From: Sabellastarte sp. h YS-2021 | Lineage: Eukaryota; Annelida; Polychaeta; Sabellida; Sabellidae | Reading direction: 5' to 3' | Length of the DNA: 64,000 nt | Assembly: GCA_964017235.1 (NCBI GenBank) | Contig: OZ024936.1 | Coordinates: 10,578,496 to 10,642,495, forward strand | Shown: one piece after another, positions 55,267 to 64,000 of the stretch | Layout: the number at the start of each line of letters is the position of its first letter | Numbering within the stretch: position 1 is the stretch's first letter | Notes under the pieces: model-generated | Seen by the model: only the letters and a program-made list of their open reading frames with translations | Databases searched by the model: none | What the model was told of the DNA's origin: nothing | Program-made: the position numbers and the translations under genes

Positions 55267-57162
55267 ATGCTAACGAAAGTACTGATACCTCAGATACATC
55301 CAAGCTCATTCAGGAGTCAAGTAATAATCAAAATCATACTTTGGCTGCAGATTTTCCACTCTGATGAAACATTACAACAAACTCCTTTATATGTGTGGCA
55401 AAACAAACATCTAAGTAAAGATCATATGGCCTGTTTAGCACAAAATGGAGGCGACTTCGGATACATTCCACTAAATGACTTGAAAGCATATGAAGGCCCA
55501 GACATTGTCTGGGAAAAAGTACCTGATATCATAGAGGCTCATAAAATAATACGTAATAGTGGAGTGCCAAATTTCTTAAAAGCCAGAATACCAGTACCAA
55601 CCCAACTCAATCCTCAAAGATGGTACTTCCATCTTCAAGATTATTGGGATAAACAACTCCCAGATCTCATAAATTATTATGGTTTCCCTCTCCACTTTGA
55701 CAGGAATTCCATGCTTCAACCAACATACCAAAATCATACTTCGGCCACACAACACAAGGATCAAATTGAAAAGTATATAACTGAAGAATTAAACTATGGA
55801 GCAATATATGGCCCTTTTCAACAATTGCCATTTCCAGTTCACATTTCTCCATTGATGACTCGCCCAAAGCAAAATACTGATAAAAGACGTACAATAATGG
55901 ACCTAAGTTGGCCCAAAGGGGCTTCTATTAATAGTTCAATCCATAAATTTAAATATTTGGACACTTATTTTTCATTGTCTTATCCATCTATTGACCATAT
56001 TGTTCAAGAAGTCAGGAATTTGGGTCCAGGTTCATTGTTGTACAAAATAGACATCAGCAGGGCTTTTCGTCACTTGCCTATAGATCCGGGTGACATTGAT
56101 CTGCTAGGAATACTCCATGGGGATCTATTTCTGGACGGATCTCTGCCATTCAGATTTCATCTCGGATCCGGATTTTTTGAGAGGTGTTCCGATGCAATCC
56201 GGTTCATTATGAAAAAGCACAATCATAATGCACTCTTGAATTATATAGATGACCTCATATATATAGGATTACCGTCCAAAATTCATCAATCTTATCAATT
56301 CCTATTGTCCTTGCTTAAGGACCTAGGATTAGAGGTGAGTGATTAAATATTGGTTCCTCCCTCTACATGTGTCACATGTTTAGGCATAAAAGTTGATACA
56401 GTTAAGAAAACACTATCTATTCCTGAGGAAAAACTTCAGGAAATCAAAACTTTATGTCAGAAATGGACACATAAAAAAGTAGTTACAAAACAACAATACC
56501 AGTCTCTATTAGGGTTATTGTTGTATATTACCAAATGCATCAAACCGGCTCGTATCTTTTTGAATCGCATGCTACAGGTTTTGAGGTCTCATCATGATTC
56601 GGTCAGATTCAATTTAACACCTGAATTTTTCCAGGATTTATGTTGGTTCAATACCTTTTTGGACCAATATAATGGTGTTACTTATTTTGATAATAGGACA
56701 CCTCATCATGTAGTTCATTTAGACGCTTCCCTAACGGGTATGGGAGCTACTTTTGCAAATATGGTATATACTTTGCCCATTCCTTCTCAGTTTCAGCATC
56801 TACATATAACACAACTTGAAATGTTAAATGTAGTGGTTGCACTGAAAGTTTGGGCTTCTGCATGGTCAGATAGAACTATCGACATTAAATGTGACAACTT
56901 GGCAGTAGTTGAAGTACGTACCTCTGGCAAAGCCAAAGATACTTTCTTAGCTACTTGTGCCAGAAATATTTGGTTGATTTGTGCCATATTTAACAAAAAT
57001 ATTCATGTTTACCATATTCCTGGCAAATCAAATAGTATTGCTGATTTGCTTTCTAGGTGGAATGTAACAAAAGATCCACTAATTAAACTTTATCAGCTTT
57101 TACCACAATTTATCTGGATCAACACACATGTCGATCTTATGAAACTTAACCATGACATATAA
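55267..57162 (+). pseudogene. Reverse transcriptase and RNase H of the DIRS element
   Basis: One frame from 55,267 to 57,162 broken only by TAA at 56,344-56,346. RT: YKIDISRAFRHL (motif A) and LLNYIDDLIYIG (catalytic YIDD, residues 326-329 of the first 359). The stop lies where the family has a serine-type residue (LGLEVSD, stop, ILVPPSTCVTCLG). The thumb (SLLGLLLYITKCIKPA) follows. RNase H: HLDASLTGMGATF, QLEMLNVVVAL, IKCDNLAVVEV and NSIADLLSRWN give the D-E-D-D set. It copies element RNA into DNA. The single nonsense codon may be recent. Confidence 0.85.
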
Positions 57163-57230
57163 ACTTTTCTTTTATAGATGGTGACACCCCCACAGCCCAG
57201 CTTGCCACCAGGGCCAGGCAGAGGTTACAG

Positions 57231-58154
57231 ATGGCTTTTCGACCAGCCACAGCTAGGACATACCATAGAATGTTCTCGGACTTCCTGGGCTTCCTGGTGG
57301 CAACTGGACTGTGCCACCATCAGGTAAACCATTCATTGTTGTTAATGTTCATGCAGTTTCTGTCTGAAAATGGCCTTACAGCAGCCAATATAGCCAATTA
57401 TATGGCTGGAGTCAGAGCACAGTTTATAATTTATAACCTTGATACAACCCCATTAAGACATGAACAAATTCAGTTGTTTTCTAAAGCATTAAAGCTAGAT
57501 CGACCATTACAACCTAAGTCAACAAACATCATATCCACTGATTTGCTCCAACAAATCCTTTTGACTACACAGACATTCCAATTTCCTATACAGTTTACTG
57601 CATTGTATTCCTTAGCATTTTTCACCTTTCTCAGAATTTCCAATATTCTTCCACATTCCATCATGGCTTTTGATGCAACTAGGCAGTTAGCACGTGGAGA
57701 CATTATACTAACAGATCATGGAGCAAATGTAATAATCAAATGGTCTAAAACAATTCAGAATCGAACTGACATACATACCATTCCAATCCCAATCTTAGGT
57801 GATTCCATACTTTGCCCATACAAAGCAGTCAAGTCTTTATTGCATCACACCCCAGGTTCCTCAAACCAACCATTATTCCGTATTCCCAGGTCCCATGGTC
57901 TAGTTCCTTTAACTGATTCAGTGGCCAGACGACATTTGCATTCCATTTCTAGAACATTGAATATTTCACCAGCCTTGAAATTCCATGACTTCAGGTGCTC
58001 TGGAGCCACTTGGGCCTTTCACAATGGAGTTCCTCTACAGGATATTATGTTCCATGGGACCTGGAAATCGGATTCTCTATGGAAATACATCAAATCCACA
58101 CCTCAACTTTCCTCACCTGTATCCTCCACCTTCCAGCGTTTTTTACATCGCTAA
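57231..58154 (+). CDS. Tyrosine recombinase of the DIRS element
   Basis: A 307-residue frame, intact, and all residues expected of a tyrosine recombinase can be placed: R135 in FTFLRISNIL, K173 in WSKTIQ (K170 also possible), H252 and R255 in FHDFRCSGATW, H275 in FHGTWKS and Y286 in LWKYI. The N-terminal SAM-like half has FRPATARTYHRMFSDFLGF. It would integrate circular element DNA by strand exchange, without a DDE integrase. The open frame extends upstream to 57,156 without ATG. A TTTCTTTTATAG tract directly before 57,177 suggests an acceptor, so the true start may be a spliced one. Confidence 0.88.
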   Translation: MAFRPATARTYHRMFSDFLGFLVATGLCHHQVNHSLLLMFMQFLSENGLTAANIANYMAGVRAQFIIYNLDTTPLRHEQIQLFSKALKLDRPLQPKSTNIISTDLLQQILLTTQTFQFPIQFTALYSLAFFTFLRISNILPHSIMAFDATRQLARGDIILTDHGANVIIKWSKTIQNRTDIHTIPIPILGDSILCPYKAVKSLLHHTPGSSNQPLFRIPRSHGLVPLTDSVARRHLHSISRTLNISPALKFHDFRCSGATWAFHNGVPLQDIMFHGTWKSDSLWKYIKSTPQLSSPVSSTFQRFLHR

Positions 58155-58700
58155 TGATTTTTGGCTGTTTGGGTGCCTCTGTGCATCTTCAATCACACAT
58201 TTTCTCTTTTTTAATCAAGAATTGTATGTTACATTCATTTATAATCACAGTTTAGAAGTTAAACCTTCCCCTTTTCTTATAAGTTGTCATAGTCCCACCA
58301 GGTCCTAGTAATATGTCACCTTTGTCATGGCATATGACCTTGAAAAATTATATCCCTTAATTTTCCTTTTCAACTGTCAGGGTGTCCCAAACCCTGTTTA
58401 CTTGGGTATTTGTGATGTAATATATTATGAATAAAGTAATGTCTTAACATGTTAAACAGTATCAGTAATTCTTAGATAGATGTTAGTAACATGTTCTTGT
58501 ATAGACTATGATGCATATTATATGTTATATGATTGATAGTCAAAGAATAGCAGAATAAATATTATATATATTCCCAATTATTGGGTTTCTTTTGGTTCCC
58601 TCTGGGGAATATGAATGAATCCTGGGTCAACAGGGGAAGAAATCAATCTATATTTTCTATTCTGTCTACCTTGTGAACATTGTTGACCCTGGTCAATATA

Positions 58701-58950
58701 TGTGTCAACTTTGTCACTTACATACAATAGTTTATTTTTTTCCTGACTTTGTCGACCTTCCCTATCTTGAAAAATAAATAAGAATATTCATGAAATGTTA
58801 TTGGGTTATGATTTGCCTATTTCTATTTTTGTCAGATAAATTCTGCAGTTAATTCCTTGAGAATATTTCTCAAATCATTGACTGATTTGGGTTGAATATC
58901 GCTTAGAATATATATTGTATTGGGTTATGTCATAACAGTTAGTTCAGAGG
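58701..58950. other. Flank of the DIRS element
   Basis: At 58,714 and 58,744 GTCAACTTTGTCAC and CCTGACTTTGTCGACC resemble the element's end sequence, so the true 3' border may lie as far as about 58,760. Nothing else. Confidence 0.4.
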
Positions 58951-59085
58951 TTTGGGAAAAGCAATGCATACTGTTTGGTCATCTGGCACCTCCCACTTCA
59001 GGCAGGACATAGAATTGAACCAAGGACATGAGATGAGGGAGACAGGTCTGTCACCACTTCATTATTAAAACCGGGACAAACCCAG
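58951..59085 (-). repeat. Possible decayed tRNA-like SINE
   Basis: The reverse strand reads GGTGACAGACCTGTCTCCC, CTCATGTCCTTGGTTCAATT and CTATGTCCTG, with a B-box-like GGTTCAATTC and a weak A box. No boundaries. Confidence 0.35.
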
Positions 59086-60764
59086 AGATGTATGTATATA
59101 TATAAGTCTTATTTTAAATGGCATATTTTAGTTATATCTAGCATATTGAGTTATCAGTACATATTGTGTCAGATGTTAAGTAACTTTGTGCTGTTCAATG
59201 AGAGATGCATGAGCTCTTTTGCCCTGTTCACACTACAGGCAGTATACCTCAAGGTTAAAGTTTTACCTGGCAGCGTAACCGTCTCTCAGGATACCTCCTA
59301 TCTTTAGAGATTTGATGTACCCATGGTGTAGTTACTTTTGTGTCATGATGGTGTCTGCAGCAATGCTGCAACCTTTAAAGGTTGTGAGTCGTTCTTGTTT
59401 TGGTATCAGATGTTTGTCCAACGACTATATAAGGTGACTGGACATAAGTGGAGGATGTTTCTCCATTGTAAACATTTGTACTTCTCTCATCCTACTTTTA
59501 CTGACAGTTACAGACCGTGTCCAATCAATCATACCTTATTTGACCTTCAGTCACTATACAAAAACGTCTCTACGGAAGCTCACTGAAATAGATTGCTAGG
59601 GATAGGGATATTTGGACACAGGGACGGTGGTAGGGCAGACAAGAGACAGTGATTGATAATGACTCATGGTTTCCAAAGCAGAAATTTTGAACATTTCAGG
59701 CACTTCTGTGGGACTCTCAAGGAATAGGACATTGGCCACTGTCTATCAAGTTCGTATAATGACATCAGGTGGAAACTGAAGGACCAATGCCTATAATTGC
59801 AAGGGGTATTAACAGTTCACGTAATAGGGATACTCCAAAGCCATTGGTGGCTTGGAATTCTACACAATATTAACTTTTGTCCATTTTTGATATCGCTGCA
59901 ATAGAAAGGCACTTGAAACTTGTTTGTTGATAACTGAATCGTATTGTATTGAAGCATGGTACTATAGAGTCTGAGATAATTCATTTCACTTGATATTTCT
60001 CATATTTCATATATGTTGCATAACCTATCTATAACCATAGATTTACTGTTAACTTTTAAGTAAAATCATGAAACATAATGCACTTAATTTTAAATACTGA
60101 GTATAAAACTGTATATGATATCTGAATATGATAAAGTTGAATAATATAGGAAAGAAGGCATTATATTGCTAAGTTATGTACACATCAGAATACCATTACA
60201 CCGTTGTGTGTATTTACACCCCATGGGGAGTTTAAAAACTGTCAAAAACTTTTGTATGTTCTCACAGAGACTTAAACACAAATGTGAGGATATTTATCTC
60301 ACAGATAAATCCGTAAATCCATATCTGTTATTCTGGCTCCACTGAATTTACCATTAAAATATGGAATCTGATAAAGCATGCAAACAAATTCTTTGTGTTA
60401 CAAATTTATTCAAAATAAGCAAATGGCTTACAAGAAGAAAATATATTATTTATTAGTTTTTTTGGTCACCTCTGTCCCAAATGGTGCAATCTGTATTGAT
60501 AATATTATTGAAATCTAGCCTGAGTGATAGTTATCCCGAAAACCTTATGACAAAATTGTTCAATTTACACTGACTGCTTAAAATTCCATTACAGTGTTTA
60601 TTCATGATATTCCTTGTATGTATGGTACAAAGTTAAACTTTGGAAGTTTTACAATGTCACTCAACTCTTCAGAAACAGATCTGGTGAAATTTAAAGCGAA
60701 ATAACATTTCATGGTCCTGTCAACATCATGACAGGAATATGCATCAACATTCATCTTTTTCAAT
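59086..60764. other. Long non-coding stretch
   Basis: No recognisable genes, RNA or repeat structure; the frames at 59,092-59,586 have no features. Confidence 0.35.
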
Positions 60765-60850
60765 TAACGCCAAGAGATTTGAACCAATGACCTCTGATGT
60801 TTGAGTTGAGTCATGTACCAATGTAGCAAAGCTTTGCGACACCTCAAGAA
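60765..60850 (-). repeat. Possible decayed tRNA-like SINE head
   Basis: The reverse strand reads TTTGCTACATTGGTACATGA, CATCAGAGGTCATTGGTTC and AAATCTC. It has a B-box-like GGTTCAAATC and an A-box-like region, but no core or tail. Confidence 0.35.
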
Positions 60851-62711
60851 TTATCTCATTAAGACTGAGTATTTTAGTTATCTAACATTCTAACTGGTGC
60901 CAAAGTATGGACAAATCATTGAAAAAAAAACAGAATGAGGAAGGCAAAATAAATGAAATTACATTGTACATTAAATATTATCCACATAAATAGATTTGTA
61001 CATTGAAAAACATTGGAAATATACAAGTGTACCTTGTGACATATACTTAAAAGATTAATTTCTTATATGGCTATGGTTCCACCATTATGTAGGAACATGC
61101 ACTTCATTATTCCACCAATGTAATATCCCCATTATTTTAATATAAATATTTTGTATGTGAAAAATATATATTGCTCCAAGTTTTTCTTTTTTTTAAAATA
61201 TGTTTTGAATTCAGCCTAGGGAAGTCTAATTCATACTGAAGGGTTCATGTCAGCGTTAAATAAGATGAACTGTTTTTCATGTGTAAATATTAATAGACAT
61301 TATTACCGACAACACTCACACATTGCGGTGACATAAATTACACAGATCAAGGCTTATTTTCTTTTTAATGACCAGCGACTTCTAATTCCTTCAATAACAC
61401 AGGGAGAAGATTGTTAACGTTAGAATGGTACTGTATTGCCTCAAATATCTCATCTATTCAAAGTTTCATCAAACTTGTTTCTCTGGAATCTGTGATAATA
61501 TAAGCACTGAAGAAAATTTTAATGAACTGAAGAAGAATTTAGATAATATATAATATTGAATAACGTTAGATATTACAGTTACTTGGTGTAAAATTCAACC
61601 ATTATAAACTGGTTTTATAACACCAGGGCAACTTGTATCTCAACTTAAAATTACAACCAGCATAATAAGACTTCAGTACTGCCATCAAACTAGTTTAACA
61701 TGTACTATAACATTGCATAATTACCACAGTATTTTCTGATAAGTCCCGCAAAGACAACTTTTTTCAGTGACCAAAGCTTTCTCTTGAAACTTTTAAATTG
61801 TAAACCTGTTGTGAATTAATCCAGACATATAATTGGGCCAAATCTATTCTACTATCTACAAATTCCTATTTGCTCAAAGGATAACTAGAAAAAAATACTA
61901 AAAATGATGAATTTCCAGTGCCTAAGCACAAATTTACTTCAAATATATTAAATTAATGTGCGTACTTATATTACAACACTATGAAATTGCTGGAATATCT
62001 TATTCTGTGTAACTTAATTCATTCTTATATTTTTGGTCCAAAATATTTGAAAGTATGACTTTCAAACTTTGCTAAATGATGCTAAATATATTTTCTTAAA
62101 TATTTGAATATACACTATTTCGATAGTGATTAATATATATTAGTACCGAAGAATTGTAAGCTTACTCAACAGGTTTATTCAGACAACAATTTTTCAATAT
62201 CTTCTTTGATAATTGGCTAATACTGCAATGTTTACATGGCTGATTACACTTCAGTATGTTTTCACTAATAATAAAGGATTTAAAGTCTGTTTATGATGAG
62301 AAAAAGCATTTTCAGCCGAGGTATTGAATTTCAAATCTTTGCCATTTGTATTTATTTTTGCCTGGACCAAATTAAGTGCTCATTGAATATGTCTACACTG
62401 TCCACCCTTTTCCCTATCAAACCCTTATATGAGGGTTGTTTCACCATGCCGATTGCCCTCCCTGATATGTTTTGAAGTCTAAAAATTGCCATTTGGAAAG
62501 ACATTTTTTTTCTTTTGGGACATTTGTAACCCACAGCCATAAGTTTCAGGACTTAAAGAAGAATTTCTGAAACCTAAAGCATGACTTCTTCCAATCCTTA
62601 TTAGATTTTCCATTTGGGAACCAGTCACAAAGCTATCTTTAACCTATGGCAGCATTTGTAAAGCCATCTTTTGGATCAGATACCCATTTGTAGTGATAAT
62701 AATAATCAATC
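60851..62711. other. Long non-coding stretch
   Basis: AT-rich, with poly-A/T tracts. The short frames at 62,293-62,540 on opposite strands carry no features. Confidence 0.35.
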
Positions 62712-62723
62712 GGAGCAGGTCCA

Positions 62724-62936
62724 TTTATTTATTTGTTGTTTTACGTCACGTTCAACAGCCAGGGTCATATTGTGATGGGTAGGTTACAGGTGGAGGAAAC
62801 CAGTGCATACTGCACTGTAAACCACTGGGCAGCGGGAAGTAACTACCAACTTTCCAACATGAAGCGCCCAGCCACAGATTCGAACCGGTGGCCTCAGAGG
62901 TTGGAGGCGAGTACTCCACACCATCGAGCCCCCCTG
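62724..62936 (-). mobile_element. tRNA-derived SINE, complete copy 4
   Basis: Target duplication GGAGCAGGTCCA at 62,712-62,723 and 62,937-62,948, exact over 12 bases. The reverse-strand head is degraded around the A box but keeps the B-box-like GGTTCGAATCTG. The tail holds ACGTAAAACAAC and AAATAAATAAAT. Confidence 0.85.
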
Positions 62937-62989
62937 GGAGCAGGTCCAATCCTAAACCTTTTGTAAACCTACAGGACATATAATTCAGT

Positions 62990-64000
62990 TTATCTATGAG
63001 ACAATAAACCTCTCTACAATAAAAGTTTAATGGGGCACAAGGATCCCACAAAGAGAGTGAATAAAGAGGATAAATTAGGTACAACAACAGGTCTTGCGAA
63101 GGAGATATTGTTTCAGTCAAAGAGGAAAATTAACAGAAAGCCTGCTCATATAAAGTTTGACCAGGGGGCATCACCTTATCTGGAAGAGAATTCTAAATAT
63201 TGGGAGCATCAAAAGCTAAACTACTTCTAAATTGTTTGACAGATTTATGAACAGAAGGGTAGAACTTTGGAATAACAAGGAAATTGCCACCACTTTGACT
63301 GTGCCTAGTACTATAAGAACTGCTGTAGGAAGAATGATAGGGAGTAAAATACCTTGGAAAACCTGTGTGAAAATACTTGTACACATGTGTGGCTGCATTA
63401 AACACTATGCACTGTTCAACAGGAAGCCAATGCAATTTTTATATATATAATGGTGTATCGACTGGTGTTTGATACAATTATGGCTGCACTTTTTTGAATA
63501 CACTGTAATTTATGTAGCTTGAACTTGGAGATGTTCCTGAAAAGTGAGTTGCAGTAATCCAACCGACTACTAACAAGAGCATTAGCCACAAGTACAGAAA
63601 CATCATGAGTAAGAAACCGCCTAACATGACTGAAATCATGGAGTTTCACATAGGAGTTTACAAACATCTGACAAAGTGGAACCAATTTTTATTGACTGAT
63701 AATGGTCTGTTAAGAAGGAAGTAACTCATTAGAACAGAGCCACTGCCGTCAAACCAAATATGGAGGCAACTGAGAAGAGTGGGGTGTTCTAAGGTATCGA
63801 AAGCGGCAGACAAATCTAGCAATACTAAGTCAGTGGATTCACTTCTTGACAAAGATAAGTGAACTTCATTCTTTTATGGAGAGAAGAGCTGTCACAGTTG
63901 AATGGCCAGCTTTATAACCCAACTTGAAATGGTTGTCTGAGTTATGGACATGGATATGGTATAACAGCTGCTTAGCAACCAATGTTCTAGCAGTTTTGAT
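62990..64000 (-). mobile_element. CR1/L2-like LINE, 3' part, cut by the window edge
   Basis: On the reverse strand, STDLVLLDLSAAFDTLEHPTL (motif A, 63,852-63,658), then LVANALVSSRLDYCNSLF and KFKLHKLQCIQKSAA (63,685-63,416). Next come FRSSLAFDAPNI and the end, with several frame changes. It continues past 64,000. The same family as the remnant at 1-190. Confidence 0.78.

Larger units (their letters stand above)
53087..58700 (+). mobile_element. DIRS-like retrotransposon, nearly complete
   Basis: Gene order is gag (53,423 to about 54,604), a second gag-region frame (54,840-55,211), RT/RNase H (55,267-57,162) and tyrosine recombinase (57,231-58,154). CCTGGGTCAACAGG starts the element (53,087-53,100) and recurs directly at 58,621-58,634. 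The following TCAAAGTAGAC appears inverted at 58,660-58,690 (GTCTACCTTGTGAACATTGT), ending in TTGACCC. This pattern of one direct internal copy plus an inverted end resembles the internal complementary region and inverted termini of DIRS elements. An AATAAA is at 58,430. No methyltransferase frame is seen. Confidence 0.85.

Noticed and set aside
57156..57231. A readthrough or frameshift fusion of RNase H with the recombinase
   Set aside because: Frames differ and the RNase H stop is conserved in both copies; an acceptor-like tract makes splicing a better explanation.

Overview
The window is eukaryotic nuclear DNA: AT-rich, with spliced coding exons (GT/AG borders), long non-coding stretches and many eukaryotic transposons. 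The mix of L1/Tx1-like, Nimb-like and CR1/L2-like LINEs, a DIRS-like tyrosine-recombinase retrotransposon, PIF/Harbinger elements, tRNA- and 5S-derived SINEs and hairpin MITEs suggests a marine invertebrate, perhaps a mollusc or other lophotrochozoan. That assignment is inference. I see no bacterial operons, tRNA or rRNA genes, or CRISPR arrays.

Layout. At 1398-5758 (+) lies the only convincing host gene. Its six visible exons encode Roc GTPase, COR, a fibronectin type III domain and a CARD-like death fold. The five introns between them are all phase 1. The large first exon carries a frameshift in Roc and an in-frame TGA in COR; the FN3 and CARD exons are open. From 5.8 to 14 kb there is mostly non-coding DNA with small repeats and a LINE tail. 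At 14-17.4 kb (-) is a decayed, internally deleted DIRS-like element. From 17.7 to 24.4 kb lie SINEs, LINE remnants, a short inverted-repeat element and a Ty3/Gypsy integrase remnant. At 24,989-30,417 two PIF/Harbinger copies lie head to head. From 31 to 38.3 kb there are more SINEs, a self-nested MITE, several long-inverted-repeat elements and LINE pieces. At 38.5-42.1 kb (-) is a frameshifted L1/Tx1-like LINE. At 42.8-45.2 kb is a long-period tandem array of ~45-bp subunits interrupted by a hairpin element. At 45.6-46.6 kb (+) is a second Tx1-like fragment. At 47.2-52.2 kb (-) is a Nimb/I-like LINE with an intact ORF1. At 53.1-58.7 kb (+) is a nearly complete DIRS-like element with gag, RT/RNase H and an intact tyrosine recombinase. 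The rest is non-coding DNA ending in a SINE and a CR1-like LINE fragment.

How the parts relate. The host gene looks like a death-fold signalling or innate-immunity type GTPase, but this copy may be a pseudogene. The two DIRS copies inform each other: the older one locates the lesions of the younger one, and both keep a 3' splice-site-like tract just before the recombinase frame. The two Harbinger copies share their ends in inverse order, so they are inverted copies joined at their MADF-side ends. I regard the Roc-COR-FN3-CARD architecture, the inverted Harbinger pair, the possible splicing of the DIRS recombinase and the self-nested MITE as the most informative points.
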